Origin: Fontibacter flavus
Lineage (GTDB): Bacteria > Bacteroidota > Bacteroidia > Cytophagales > Cyclobacteriaceae
Length of the DNA stretch: 64,000 nucleotides
Reading direction: 5' to 3'
Assembly (NCBI RefSeq): GCF_042432905.1
Contig: NZ_JBHLWI010000006.1
Coordinates: 62,001-126,000, forward strand
Below are positions 1-9,846 of this stretch, one piece after another (position 1 is the stretch's first letter; every line of letters begins with the position of its first letter). Under the pieces are notes generated by a model. It was not told where the DNA came from. It was given only the letters and a program-made list of their open reading frames with translations, and did no database searches. A program made the position numbers and the translations under genes.

Positions 1-2047
1 CATCCCCATGTCTTTGGACTGGAAAAATTCCAACCACTGCTCTGGCTTCAATCCACCTTTCCTGAGTAATCCTATCCAACATGGCATTGGCTTCCTCATA
101 TAAGCGCTTAGCTTCCTGGCCAACCACTGGATCTTCCAAAATCTTTGGAAACTTTCCGCTCAACATCCAGGTACTGAAAAATGGAGTCCAGTCAATATAC
201 CTCCTTAACACACTCAAATCAAGCGATTTAAACACTTTTACTCCTTCTTGAGCAGGTCTTAAAGGTTCAAAATGTTCCCAATCTATAAAAACTGGGTTTG
301 ATTTGGCTTCTTCATAAGATACCAGTTGCTTGACCTGTTGTTTGGCCTCATGCTCTATCCTCAATTGTCTGTACAATTCTTTAATCTCCTGATGATAAGC
401 ATCTCTTGTCTCTTCAGAAATAGACTCTCCTGCAATTGGAACTGATTTGGATGCATCCGTCACATGAATAACAGTTCCACTGTACACTGGATCTATCTTC
501 ACTGCTGTATGAATCCGGGAAGTAGTAGCACCACCGATCAGCAAAGGGATTTTGAGCCCTTGTCTTTCCATCTCCGAAGCCACATTTACCATTTCATCCA
601 AAGAAGGGGTTATAAGACCACTTAAACCTATAATATCTACTTTGTTTTTGATCGCCTCATCAATAATTTTCTGGGCATCTACCATGACTCCTAGGTCAAT
701 AATCTGATAGCTGTTACATGCTAGTACCACTCCCACGATATTTTTGCCAATGTCATGCACATCCCCTTTTACTGTCGCCAAGAGGATTTTTTTAACACTA
801 CTTTGTGTGGCATTGTAGTCCAAATCTCCAACTTGTGGCATAAAAGGTTCCAGATAGGCCACCGCTTTCTTCATAACCCGCGCAGACTTCACCACTTGAG
901 GCAAAAACATCTTACCTTCTCCAAAAAGATCCCCTACCACATTCATCCCGTCCATCAATGGCCCTTCTATAACTTTTAGCGCATTCTGATATTTCAACCG
1001 CGCTTCCTCAGTATCGTCGATGATGTGGTCAATGATTCCTTTTACCAAAGCATGCTCAATCCTTTTTTCTACTTCCTGAGACCTCCAGGCTTCAGACTGA
1101 ATTTCTTTTTTACCCTCAGATTTGACTGTTTCTGCAAAAGCCAACAAAGCCTCTGTTGCATTTTCTGAACGGTCAAAAAGAACATCCTCTACTTTTTCCA
1201 AAAGGTCTTTTGGAATATCATCATAGACTTCCAACATGGTAGGATTGACTATCCCCATATCCATCCCATGCTGAATTGCATGATAAAGGAATGCAGCATG
1301 CATAGCTTCCCTCACTGGATTGTTTCCTCTAAAAGAAAAACTCACATTACTTACCCCTCCACTGACCTTTGCCCCTGGAAGATTCTGTTTGATCCATTGG
1401 GTGGCATGAAAGAAATCAAGGGCATTTCTCCTATGCTCTTCCATCCCCGTTGCCACTGGAAAAATATTAGGGTCGAAAATGATATCCTGCGGGTTGAACC
1501 TAACCTGATTGACCAAAATATCATAACTACGCTTACAGATGTCAATCCTTCTCTGATAGGTGTCTGCCTGGCCTTCTTCATCAAATGCCATCACCACTAC
1601 AGCTGCTCCAAATTTTTTGATAGTTTTGGCCTGGTTGATAAACTCTTCTTCACCGTTTTTCAAACTGATTGAATTGACGATCCCCTTACCTTGGATACAT
1701 TTCAATCCTGCCAAAATAATCTCCCACCTCGAGGAATCGATCATAATGGGGATTCTGCTGATTTCAGGCTCAGAAGCAATCAGGTTTAAAAATTTTTGCA
1801 TCGCTGCCACACCGTCTAACATCCCCTCGTCCATACAGACATCTAAAATCTGGGCTCCTCCTCTGACCTGTTCGAGCGCAATTTCCAATGCTTCATCATA
1901 CTGCCCGTTCAAAATCAATCGGGCAAATTTTTTGGAACCAGTGATGTTTGTTCTTTCCCCAATATTCACGAAATTGATTTCAGGAGTGAACACCAAAGGC
2001 TCCAGTCCTGACAGCTTTAAAACATTATATTTCTGGATCTTAGTCAT
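1..2047 (-). CDS. metH: methionine synthase, B12-dependent, folate/cobalamin part (3' end beyond window)
   Basis: This is the downstream half of a split cobalamin-dependent methionine synthase, which moves a methyl group from methyltetrahydrofolate via cobalamin to homocysteine. About 682 codons are visible and the reading frame leaves the window at base 1. The pterin-binding domain begins near residue 24 with the NIGERTN motif. A cobalamin-binding module follows, with the DVHDIGKN signature near residues 429-436 whose His is the lower cobalt ligand. The beginning of the C-terminal SAM-dependent reactivation domain is reached near the edge. There is no homocysteine-binding domain; the gene upstream supplies it. 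The ATG at 2047 lies inside the end of that gene (8-base overlap), so translation is probably coupled. The family call is certain; the true C-terminus cannot be seen. Confidence 0.95.
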   Translation of the reverse strand, partial: MTKIQKYNVLKLSGLEPLVFTPEINFVNIGERTNITGSKKFARLILNGQYDEALEIALEQVRGGAQILDVCMDEGMLDGVAAMQKFLNLIASEPEISRIPIMIDSSRWEIILAGLKCIQGKGIVNSISLKNGEEEFINQAKTIKKFGAAVVVMAFDEEGQADTYQRRIDICKRSYDILVNQVRFNPQDIIFDPNIFPVATGMEEHRRNALDFFHATQWIKQNLPGAKVSGGVSNVSFSFRGNNPVREAMHAAFLYHAIQHGMDMGIVNPTMLEVYDDIPKDLLEKVEDVLFDRSENATEALLAFAETVKSEGKKEIQSEAWRSQEVEKRIEHALVKGIIDHIIDDTEEARLKYQNALKVIEGPLMDGMNVVGDLFGEGKMFLPQVVKSARVMKKAVAYLEPFMPQVGDLDYNATQSSVKKILLATVKGDVHDIGKNIVGVVLACNSYQIIDLGVMVDAQKIIDEAIKNKVDIIGLSGLITPSLDEMVNVASEMERQGLKIPLLIGGATTSRIHTAVKIDPVYSGTVIHVTDASKSVPIAGESISEETRDAYHQEIKELYRQLRIEHEAKQQVKQLVSYEEAKSNPVFIDWEHFEPLRPAQEGVKVFKSLDLSVLRRYIDWTPFFSTWMLSGKFPKILEDPVVGQEAKRLYEEANAMLDRITQERWIEARAVVGIFPVQRHGD

Positions 2048-3083
2048 CACCATTATTTACAAGTTCCACTTTTCTTGGTTGATATTTATCTGCAATCTTG
2101 GCAATTGCGGCAATATGCTCCGGCGTAGTGCCACAGCACCCGCCTAATATATTGACATAACCTTCTTTGGCAAATTCCTCAATCTGTTTGGCCATATCCT
2201 CTGCATCTTGATCGTATTGACCAAATTCATTGGGCAAGCCCGCATTGGGATAGGCTGACACTAAAAAAGGTGCATTTTCCGACATCACTTTTAGATACGG
2301 CCTTAATTCTTTAGCACCTAAGGCGCAGTTTAATCCCACACTGAATAATGGAATATGGGAAACTGAAATCAAGAATGCTTCTGTAGTCTGCCCGGACAGA
2401 GTCCTGCCTGATGCATCCGTAATTGTCCCTGAAACCATAACTGGAACACCACCTTCTTCAGGATTAAGAGGGATATTTTTTTCTTCAAAAACCTCCTGGA
2501 TAGCATATAATGCTGCTTTGGCATTCAGCGTATCAAATATGGTCTCTACTAAGAGGATATCTGCCCCACCGTCCAGAAGGCCCTGCACCTGTTCTTTGTA
2601 AGCAGCTGCCAATTGGTCAAAAGTAATGGCTCTGTAACCGGGATCATTCACATCCGGCGAAAGGGATGCTGTTTTATTGGTCGGGCCTAGGGCACCTGCA
2701 ACAAATCTCGGTTTTTCGGGATTTTTGGCGGTAAACTCATCAGCAACTTCCCTGGCGATTTTTGCTGAATGGTAATTAATATCATAAGCCAAGTGTGAAA
2801 GCCCATAATCTTCTTGCGCAATGGAAGTCCCACTAAAGGTATTTGTTTCTAATATATCTGCTCCTGCCTCAAGGTAAGCTGCATGTATGGATTTGATCAC
2901 ATCAGGTCTTGAAAGTGATAAGAGATCATTGTTACCTTTAAGAGCCTTGGGATGATTGGCCAATTCTGGTGTCCTAAAATCCTCTTCAGACAGTTTATAT
3001 CGCTGAATCATGGTACCCATGGCACCATCAAGGATAAGGATTTTTTTCTTTGCTAAGGAAAGTAATAACTCGCTTCGGTTCAT
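2040..3083 (-). CDS. metH: homocysteine S-methyltransferase domain protein (methionine synthase N-terminal part)
   Basis: A 347-residue protein equal to the N-terminal homocysteine-binding barrel of MetH. The zinc ligands are visible: Cys253 in the LNCALG motif and the Cys316-Cys317 pair in GGCCGTTP. In single-chain MetH this domain is fused to the folate and cobalamin modules; here they form the next gene, joined by an 8-base overlap. The two polypeptides presumably work as one enzyme making methionine in the cytoplasm. The ATG at 3083 is the first in frame and lies about 60 bases after the SAM-I riboswitch, so expression should fall when SAM is plentiful. A stand-alone betaine or S-methylmethionine methyltransferase is the alternative, made unlikely by the coupled partner. 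Confidence 0.93.
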   Translation of the reverse strand: MNRSELLLSLAKKKILILDGAMGTMIQRYKLSEEDFRTPELANHPKALKGNNDLLSLSRPDVIKSIHAAYLEAGADILETNTFSGTSIAQEDYGLSHLAYDINYHSAKIAREVADEFTAKNPEKPRFVAGALGPTNKTASLSPDVNDPGYRAITFDQLAAAYKEQVQGLLDGGADILLVETIFDTLNAKAALYAIQEVFEEKNIPLNPEEGGVPVMVSGTITDASGRTLSGQTTEAFLISVSHIPLFSVGLNCALGAKELRPYLKVMSENAPFLVSAYPNAGLPNEFGQYDQDAEDMAKQIEEFAKEGYVNILGGCCGTTPEHIAAIAKIADKYQPRKVELVNNGDD

Positions 3084-3140
3084 AGTCTAATATAATAAAA
3101 GCTTATGCGAGTATAACCGGATGAAAAAGGAATTCTTCCG

Positions 3141-3237
3141 CTCATCTTTTTCCGGCATTTCCGGAAAGGGATTTAGCACCTTGTCATTCAGGTTGCTAAG
3201 ACGTCATAGGGCCCTTCCCTCGGTCTTTCTCGATAAG
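3141..3237 (-). promoter_or_regulatory. SAM-I (S-box) riboswitch aptamer
   Basis: Read on the minus strand, this leader carries the conserved S-box blocks in order: CTTATCGAG at the 5' edge, then GAGGGA, GGCCCTATGA, AGCAACC, GGTGCTAAATCC and the closing GATGAG. GATGAG pairs with CTTATC to form P1. The last helix carries the self-complementary TTCCGG/CCGGAA element. SAM-I aptamers bind S-adenosylmethionine and repress methionine genes, and the next gene here is metH. I do not see a strong intrinsic terminator between aptamer and start codon, so control may act on translation. Confidence 0.93.
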
Positions 3238-3243
3238 CAAGTT

Positions 3244-3251
3244 CAAAGGTA
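3244..3251 (-). promoter_or_regulatory. Bacteroidetes-type -7 box of the metH transcript
   Basis: The minus strand reads TACCTTTG, an exact match to the TAnnTTTG -7 element of Bacteroidetes housekeeping promoters. It ends about 6 bases before the first conserved riboswitch base, so transcription would start at the aptamer edge. No clear -33 TTTG is seen at the usual spacing. Confidence 0.6.
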
Positions 3252-3417
3252 ATTCCTAATCTTGAATTATATTACATTTTTTCAAATTTCTTACATAAAT
3301 ATCGAGAACTATTCAACATTGAGAAAGTTTTCTTACAAATTCCCCATTCTTAAAAGTTATTGTTTGATTTGCAGATTCACTCCGTTATTTTGTGTAACAT
3401 AAAAATCCAAGCCTCCT

Positions 3418-3978
3418 ATGAATAAAGCAATCCTTTTTCTGATTGTATCTGTTTTGCTTTCATGCACAAAACAGGAATCTTCCACTCAACAGCCGCTACC
3501 GCTTGAATGGAATGCAGAAACCAGAATAACAGAACTTGGTATCCAATTACCCGAAGCAAGTTCTCCTGTTGCCAATTATGTCAACGCTGTTCGTGTTGGA
3601 AACCTACTTTTTTTGGCTGGGAAAGGACCAAATCTTCCAAATGGAAATTACATCACAGGAAAAGTAGGGGAATCATTAAGCATTGAAGAAGGGAAAGAAG
3701 CGGCAAGATTAGTTGGAATAGCGCAATTAGCCGTCTTGAAAGCAGAGTTAGGAGATCTCAACAGGGTAAAAAGAATTGTAAAAGTTCTTGGAATGGTCAA
3801 TTGTGGGGCTGATTTCACCCAACATCCACAGGTCATCAATGGTTTTTCCGATCTAATGGTGGATGTATTTGGGGAAAAAGGAAAACATGCCCGGTCAGCC
3901 GTCGGCATGAATTCCTTACCTATGGATATTGCCGTAGAGGTTGAATTGATAGTGGAAATTGAAGATGACGATAAATGA
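3418..3978 (+). CDS. RidA/YjgF-family lipoprotein
   Basis: A 186-residue protein whose last 130 or so residues are a YjgF/YER057c/UK114 (RidA-like) domain. Visible features are the LFLAGKGP strand, the GKVGESLSIEEGKEAAR segment and the ARSAVGMNSLP stretch; its Arg aligns with the substrate-binding Arg of RidA enamine/imine deaminases. The first 16 residues form a lipoprotein signal with lipobox VLLSC (Cys16), so the mature protein should be anchored in the envelope, unlike classical cytosolic RidA. It is a single gene, divergent from metH and convergent with the next gene. Substrate unknown; deaminase activity is inferred from family only. Confidence 0.85.
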   Translation: MNKAILFLIVSVLLSCTKQESSTQQPLPLEWNAETRITELGIQLPEASSPVANYVNAVRVGNLLFLAGKGPNLPNGNYITGKVGESLSIEEGKEAARLVGIAQLAVLKAELGDLNRVKRIVKVLGMVNCGADFTQHPQVINGFSDLMVDVFGEKGKHARSAVGMNSLPMDIAVEVELIVEIEDDDK

Positions 3979-4029
3979 TCAAAATGTCAATTAAACCCAC
4001 CCGAAGAAAACTCAGAAACGCATTAAATG

Positions 4030-5337
4030 CTAAGGCCTTACTCCCACACTGAATTGAACATATGGATTGGCCATATATTTGAACATGGCCAATCCAGCCA
4101 ATTGATAAGGACTCAGAGGCACTTCATAACCGGCATGGGCTCCTAAAACAAGATCAAAGATTTTTTTTGAGGATAAAGGAATTCCATAGGTGATAAAAAC
4201 TTCAGGCTTGGCCATTGCACCATGACTTCTTAAATAACCATCATGATCAGGTTCTTCGAATAATCTTGGAAAATCAGGTTTATTGTTACTGGTCAGGGAA
4301 TATCTTAGATTTCCGAATCCAAGCCCGGCCAAGGCTCCAATTTCCAGATTTCTAAGGTCAAGAAATTTCATTCCTCCATTTGCATAAATCCTTACACTGT
4401 TTAGACTATGCGTCTTTGTAGCATTCGCCCTTCCGCCATAACCTAAATTGAAAACATCCACCCCATATACCAGGTTTTTATTGTATCCAAGAATTTTCAC
4501 TCCCCAGTTGTTGGGTCTTCCTGAAAATGGCTCCAGGCCATTTTCCTTCAAATGTGTATTAAAAGCATCTGGAGAAGTGAAGTGCAAACCATAAAAGAGA
4601 TGTGCTCCAAGACTTGCATCCTTGTAGAAGAATTTGTAATCCGGCAAGGTCAGTCCAGCCCCTAATCTTAAAAATGCCCCTGATTGAATATTGTTGAAAT
4701 TGACACCATTTAATTGCCAGGAATCCTCAAAAGGGCTAAATGAGTAACCAAATTTGGCAATCAATGCCAAAGCCTCATCTCTTCCCGGAATAGGCATATC
4801 ATAACTCATATGAAAGCCGATTTCAGTCAAGAAATTTGCAAAATTCAAAGAACTCTTATGTATGTTTCCATCTCTGAGAATAAACCCTTGTTCAGGCTGT
4901 TGCAAAAATTCATCAAGACTACCAGACTCTCGGTCCTTTAACATTTGAAAATTAAGAAATCCAGCACCAATAGCCATGTAATGGATCAGCTGAAACCTTC
5001 CTTCTTCTGTAAAAGAAAACCCAACATTTAGATTAAATCTTGTTGTCCTAAAGTCAATGTCATAACCATTGAAGCGGGATTTGGGACCTGGATTCTGAAA
5101 AAGATCAAAACCAACTACGAAGTCATTGTACCTAGCCTGATAGCCAAGGTTGAAGTTACTATAACCCTTCCTCATTGGACTAAGCCCCTTATCATCAAGC
5201 ATTTGATTAAACTCCCTGATATTAGACCCAGTCTTGCCATATGTGAAATACATGGTAGAACGACTGGATTTACTATCCTGTGCTTGAAGAGAAAAAACAC
5301 TGAGTAAAACGAATATGCAAACAAATACGGGTTTCAT
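4030..5337 (-). CDS. exported outer-membrane-type protein of unknown function
   Basis: About 435 residues with a cleavable signal peptide (MKPVFVCIFVLLSVFSLQAQ). The rest is rich in aromatic residues and alternating hydrophobic/polar strands, as in small outer-membrane beta-barrels, with repeated stretches of the kind NLGYQARY and LRLGAGL. It ends in a C-terminal Phe-Ser-Val-Gly-Val-Arg-Pro strand. I chose the ATG at 5337 because it begins the signal peptide; 5352 (MKSKIMKPV) is a fair alternative, and the longest frame, from 5394, adds an unlikely leader. It lies about 60 bases after the large histidine kinase gene on the same strand, so the two may be co-transcribed. I do not recognise a family. 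Confidence 0.65.
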   Translation of the reverse strand: MKPVFVCIFVLLSVFSLQAQDSKSSRSTMYFTYGKTGSNIREFNQMLDDKGLSPMRKGYSNFNLGYQARYNDFVVGFDLFQNPGPKSRFNGYDIDFRTTRFNLNVGFSFTEEGRFQLIHYMAIGAGFLNFQMLKDRESGSLDEFLQQPEQGFILRDGNIHKSSLNFANFLTEIGFHMSYDMPIPGRDEALALIAKFGYSFSPFEDSWQLNGVNFNNIQSGAFLRLGAGLTLPDYKFFYKDASLGAHLFYGLHFTSPDAFNTHLKENGLEPFSGRPNNWGVKILGYNKNLVYGVDVFNLGYGGRANATKTHSLNSVRIYANGGMKFLDLRNLEIGALAGLGFGNLRYSLTSNNKPDFPRLFEEPDHDGYLRSHGAMAKPEVFITYGIPLSSKKIFDLVLGAHAGYEVPLSPYQLAGLAMFKYMANPYVQFSVGVRP

Positions 5338-5399
5338 GATTTTGGATTTCATCCCAAAAATAAAGCTAAACTCATTACCAATGATCGAAAGCATAAAAA

Positions 5400-8300
5400 T
5401 TATACGTTCAGAAACCTGATGATTTTAGAATAGAGATTATCTGGGTTGAACGGCTTAGGAATAAAGTCATCCATACCAACTTCCTCTAATTGAACTTTGA
5501 CATCAATCAATGAAGATGCTGTCAGGGCAATGATCGGAACATTACTTTTGTTAGGATCAGGGTGCTTTCTGATATATGCTGCCACAGCGAATCCATCCAG
5601 TTCTGGCATTTGAAGATCCAAAAGGATCAAATTGAAGTTATGTTTATCAAACTCCTTAATGGCTTCCTTACCATCATTTGCAATTACAACTTCCCTTACT
5701 CCCCATTTATTCAGAAATTTATTGATCATGATCTGATTGACAAGGTTGTCTTCTGCCACCAAAATTCTGGCCATCTCAAGATTCTTATCTAAAGAAGCAA
5801 TTTGCTGAAAATGAACACTTGTTATAGCCTTAACCTTTTCAAACCTGATCACAAAAGAGAAAATTGTACCTCCTCCAGGTCTGCCCATCACATCAATATC
5901 TGACCCAAAAAGATTCACCAATCTTTTTACAATGGCCAATCCAAGACCTGTTCCTCCAAATTTCCGAGTAGTCTCCGCACTCGCCTGAGTAAATGCCTCA
6001 AATACAGATTGAATCTTTTCCTGAGGTATACCAATACCTGTATCCTCAAAATCAAATTTAATGGCTATCCCTTCCGAATCTTCATCTATCCTGTTCAAAG
6101 CGATTCTAATATGACCTTCATGGGTAAATTTCACGGCATTCGAAACCAAGTTATTGATCACTTGTCCCAATCTCACTGGATCACCTAATAACTTGGCAGG
6201 TATTTCTTCATCGTATTCGAAAATAATATCCAATGCCTTTTCTCTTGCCTGATATGTATAAGAATGAATAAATCTGTTGATGACATTTTTGAGTTCAAAC
6301 TCCACATTTTCAAGTTCAACTTTACCGGAATCTATCTTTGTAAAGTCAAGAATATCATTGATAAGACCGAGCAGATTTTCGGCTGAAAACTGCAAAGTTT
6401 TAAGGTTTTCAAGTTGGTCAGGCCTAGGGCTATCTTCTATCAATAGATGAGACATCCCGATTACCGCATTCATAGGTGTACGGATTTCATGGCTCATAAT
6501 TGAAAGAAACTGCGACTTTACTTTAGAAGCCTGTTCTGCCCTTTCTTTTGCCAAATACAATTCTTTTTGAGCTTCTTTCAACTCCGTGATATCCCTTGCA
6601 ATACCATTATAAAAAAGATTCCCATCTTCTGTGCTCACCATTTTTCCGTGAGAGCTGAAAACCCGCATAGCGCCATCTTTTCTTCTCAACCTGAACTCAA
6701 GGTATTGATTGTTTTCAAGGAAATGTTCATCACTGACAAACTGTCTATCAAACTCCATCAGATCCTCATCAGATAAGAAATCTGTAAGCTTTTTATCCAA
6801 GACTTCAAAAGTCTCATATCCTAAAAACTGTTTGACATTGGGCGACACGTAGGTAAGTGTCAGATCGGGAGCCATTGAAAAAATAACCTCTGTGGATTCT
6901 TCTACAAGGCTTCTATATTTCTCTTCACTCTTTCGAAGGTTTTCTTTTGCCTCATGTTCATCCGTAATATCCCGCAAAATCCCCAGTGCATATTCTACCT
7001 CACCTTCGTACATGATGGGCTTTACGGTCATTTCATAAACCCTTTTTCTAAAAATCAGGAATTTGTTGACGTCCTTCTTCTCTTGTAAAGCAGATACTAC
7101 AGCAGGTTGGATTTCACTAAGATTGGTTTTATGAACTTCAGAAAGTGTTTTCCCTTCAAAGTCTTCAGGACTCATACCCCAATTGCTCATTGTGGTACCT
7201 TGGGCTACTATGTACCTCAAATCTCTGTCTATCAAAAATACGGAGGTCAAAGGTATATTTGAAGCAAGTACTCTGTATCGCTGTTGACTTCGTATAATTT
7301 CCTCGCGGCTTTTCTTCCTTTCGGTTATATCCTGCAATAGCCCCTCGTGCAAGACTACTTTCCCATCCTGATCAAGTGCTTCTGTGGATTTATCTTCCAC
7401 CCATCTATATTCACCTGTCTTCTTCTTAATTCTATATTCGCCTGAATATGCAGGAATACCTTTCTCATCTGTTTCTTTCAAATGAAAATCCATCAACTCC
7501 TCCACATCATCAGGATGTATGAGATCCAAAATGCTCACGCCTCTGGTAATAAGGTCATCTGCGTCATACCCAAACTGACTGATATTTTCCGTGATATAAA
7601 GTATCCTAAAACGGTCATTAGGATCGACAGTGAACAGTACGGCAGGACTATTTTCAACAACCATTTTCGCCCTTTTTGCTAGAGCTTCTTGCTTTTGAAG
7701 AATAGACAAGTTTCGGATAACAAAGGAGTATCCTATTTTTTCAAAATCATTATTTAAAAAAGATTGGACAGAGATATCATAAGGCTGAACTGTGCCGTTC
7801 ACCGCTTTGAGGTTCAATTCTTTTTTGAGAACCTTTGATCCCTTAAGTCCAGAGATAGTATTCTGAAGTGAATTTACATCTGTCGAAAGAAAGTCAAATA
7901 AATCGAAAAGGGTGCCCTGATAATTGGCAGAAGTAGAAATGTTACACTCGTTTCTTGCCGCCCTGTTCAAGTAAAGTATATTCCAATTATTGTCCGTAAC
8001 AAAAATAGGGTCATCCACCTGAGCAAGAATCTGAGACTGAAGTTTCAGGTAATTTTCAGCATCCCTCTTATGGGTGATATCTGAACAATAGCCATAAATT
8101 TCTATTTTTTTGGATCCCGGAACAGGCCTGACTTCTATGCTGTAACTGATGTACTTTTCCTTTCCTTCTGAAGATTTGATCACAAATTCACCTGAAGAGC
8201 CTGTGAGATCAAATACCGCTTTTCTTAAGTTTTTGATCAATAACTTTCTGCTCAATTTATCCAGTCTACCCAGAAGGTCCCCTACATTTGCTGACACCAC

Positions 8301-9728
8301 ATCTTCTTCAAGGTCAAAAATTTTATTCAATCCCTTAGAAAAGAAAATCTTTTTTTTGCCTGAACTATATCTCCAAGAACCTGATTTCGCCAAAATCTCA
8401 GTGGACTCCAGAAGGCGTTCATTACGGTCCAAACTCTTTTTGATTGCCCTATTGATGAAACTCCCCGCATAGATATCCCCCAATTGACGGAGCACATATT
8501 CATCTTTTTCGTACCAATCTCTTTTCTGTTTGACAGCATCAAGTCCAAAAAAACCTATCAGCTTGTTCTCAGAAAAAATTGGGATTAAAATAACTGATTT
8601 AATTCCTTGCTGTAGGTAAACCTCTTTTTCCTTTGCCAAGGAATTTTCCATTTTCTTCACGTCCGGAACAATCAGAATTTCACCTCTTCTCAAAGATTTC
8701 AAGGTGGTAGCATCCTCATCGATAGGGATGTATTTTAGATATTCTATTTGAGGTTCTATTTCAGAATTGGTCCATTCATAGGCATACTCAAGCGTACTGG
8801 TATCGTCATGTACCAAAAAGATATAAGCCCTGTCTGCTTGTTCAAAATCTCCCAACATCTGAAGGGATTCCTTGAAAACATTATCCAACTGATCAAAGTC
8901 GGCATTCACAAATTTGGCAGAAATCCTATTGATCAATATTTCCAGTTCGTATCTCTTTTGCAGGGATTTTTTAGCCTGATAATATTCAGTTACTTCCCTT
9001 GCACTGAATAGAATTCCTTCAACAGAGGGATCTTTTATCAAGTTTTTGCCATAACATTCTAAAAATACCCTGCTCCCATCCTCCTTATTAATCCAAAAAT
9101 CTATTTTAACTTCTTCTTTAGAATCCCAAAGTTTTTCAAGGTTCCCTTCGACTATTTCAATGAGACCTTTACCAATAAATTCCCTGATTGACTTACCTAT
9201 TACTTTCTCTTGGGCAATCCCCAATTTGTCGGTTACTCCTGAACTGATAAATTTATAAATGCCATTTTCATCCAGAATCGCCAAAAAATCATGACTATTT
9301 TTAAGAACAGCTTTAACAAAACCCAACTCCTTCAAAGAATCACTTTCAGGTGAATGGGGCTGGCTGGAGTCCAATAACTCTGTCAAAGTGATATGATGCC
9401 TACCCTTTGCTAAGCAATATCGTTGGTCATTATTGGAAGTAAGATTGATAAAAGCCCAGTGAAACCTTTGGTGGATGCCCCTTTTATCTTTTAAAGTCCT
9501 AACAAAATCTGCCTTCGGAATATCCCCACCCAAAAAGAACCGGTACAATTCATTTTGGCTCGCCCCACTGTTCACAAATTCTTGCCATTTTTTATACTCA
9601 TGCTCAAAGTTTTCCCTCCAATATTTATTCACAAAAACTATCTGGTCTTCACTAAAAACCATCATGGGATCAGGTACTTCGTCAAAAAAGCTGAAAACGG
9701 ATATATCCAATTTTTCAAAATATGCCAT
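5400..9728 (-). CDS. cytoplasmic multi-PAS/GAF hybrid sensor histidine kinase
   Basis: A 1442-residue hybrid kinase with no membrane segment. Reading from the N-terminus there are two PAS-like domains (about 1-265), a GAF domain (about 270-435), then five further PAS/PAC units (about 440-1065). These are followed by a HisKA domain with phospho-accepting His1080 in SHEIRTP, an HATPase with the GGTGLGLAI glycine box, and a receiver domain with Asp1371 in LLDLQMPELDG. It should sense intracellular or redox/ligand signals and pass phosphate within itself and on to an unseen partner. The open frame continues to 9854, but the ATG at 9728 begins the first PAS-like sequence and avoids overlap with the divergent peptidase gene. 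No output domain is present. Confidence 0.9.
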   Translation of the reverse strand: MAYFEKLDISVFSFFDEVPDPMMVFSEDQIVFVNKYWRENFEHEYKKWQEFVNSGASQNELYRFFLGGDIPKADFVRTLKDKRGIHQRFHWAFINLTSNNDQRYCLAKGRHHITLTELLDSSQPHSPESDSLKELGFVKAVLKNSHDFLAILDENGIYKFISSGVTDKLGIAQEKVIGKSIREFIGKGLIEIVEGNLEKLWDSKEEVKIDFWINKEDGSRVFLECYGKNLIKDPSVEGILFSAREVTEYYQAKKSLQKRYELEILINRISAKFVNADFDQLDNVFKESLQMLGDFEQADRAYIFLVHDDTSTLEYAYEWTNSEIEPQIEYLKYIPIDEDATTLKSLRRGEILIVPDVKKMENSLAKEKEVYLQQGIKSVILIPIFSENKLIGFFGLDAVKQKRDWYEKDEYVLRQLGDIYAGSFINRAIKKSLDRNERLLESTEILAKSGSWRYSSGKKKIFFSKGLNKIFDLEEDVVSANVGDLLGRLDKLSRKLLIKNLRKAVFDLTGSSGEFVIKSSEGKEKYISYSIEVRPVPGSKKIEIYGYCSDITHKRDAENYLKLQSQILAQVDDPIFVTDNNWNILYLNRAARNECNISTSANYQGTLFDLFDFLSTDVNSLQNTISGLKGSKVLKKELNLKAVNGTVQPYDISVQSFLNNDFEKIGYSFVIRNLSILQKQEALAKRAKMVVENSPAVLFTVDPNDRFRILYITENISQFGYDADDLITRGVSILDLIHPDDVEELMDFHLKETDEKGIPAYSGEYRIKKKTGEYRWVEDKSTEALDQDGKVVLHEGLLQDITERKKSREEIIRSQQRYRVLASNIPLTSVFLIDRDLRYIVAQGTTMSNWGMSPEDFEGKTLSEVHKTNLSEIQPAVVSALQEKKDVNKFLIFRKRVYEMTVKPIMYEGEVEYALGILRDITDEHEAKENLRKSEEKYRSLVEESTEVIFSMAPDLTLTYVSPNVKQFLGYETFEVLDKKLTDFLSDEDLMEFDRQFVSDEHFLENNQYLEFRLRRKDGAMRVFSSHGKMVSTEDGNLFYNGIARDITELKEAQKELYLAKERAEQASKVKSQFLSIMSHEIRTPMNAVIGMSHLLIEDSPRPDQLENLKTLQFSAENLLGLINDILDFTKIDSGKVELENVEFELKNVINRFIHSYTYQAREKALDIIFEYDEEIPAKLLGDPVRLGQVINNLVSNAVKFTHEGHIRIALNRIDEDSEGIAIKFDFEDTGIGIPQEKIQSVFEAFTQASAETTRKFGGTGLGLAIVKRLVNLFGSDIDVMGRPGGGTIFSFVIRFEKVKAITSVHFQQIASLDKNLEMARILVAEDNLVNQIMINKFLNKWGVREVVIANDGKEAIKEFDKHNFNLILLDLQMPELDGFAVAAYIRKHPDPNKSNVPIIALTASSLIDVKVQLEEVGMDDFIPKPFNPDNLYSKIIRFLNV

Positions 9729-9846
9729 ACAATCCTGTAAAATTAAATGTAGATTATAATTTAATTGGTTTACTTTAAGGGAGATTGAGTAAACAGCCAA
9801 TCTAAATATATTAGTTGTATTTCCATAATTAAAATCAAATTTTAAG

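Noticed and set aside
1268..2147. Two overlapping plus-strand frames of 134 and 195 codons
   Set aside because: They lie antisense to intact metH, whose minus-strand domains are unambiguous.
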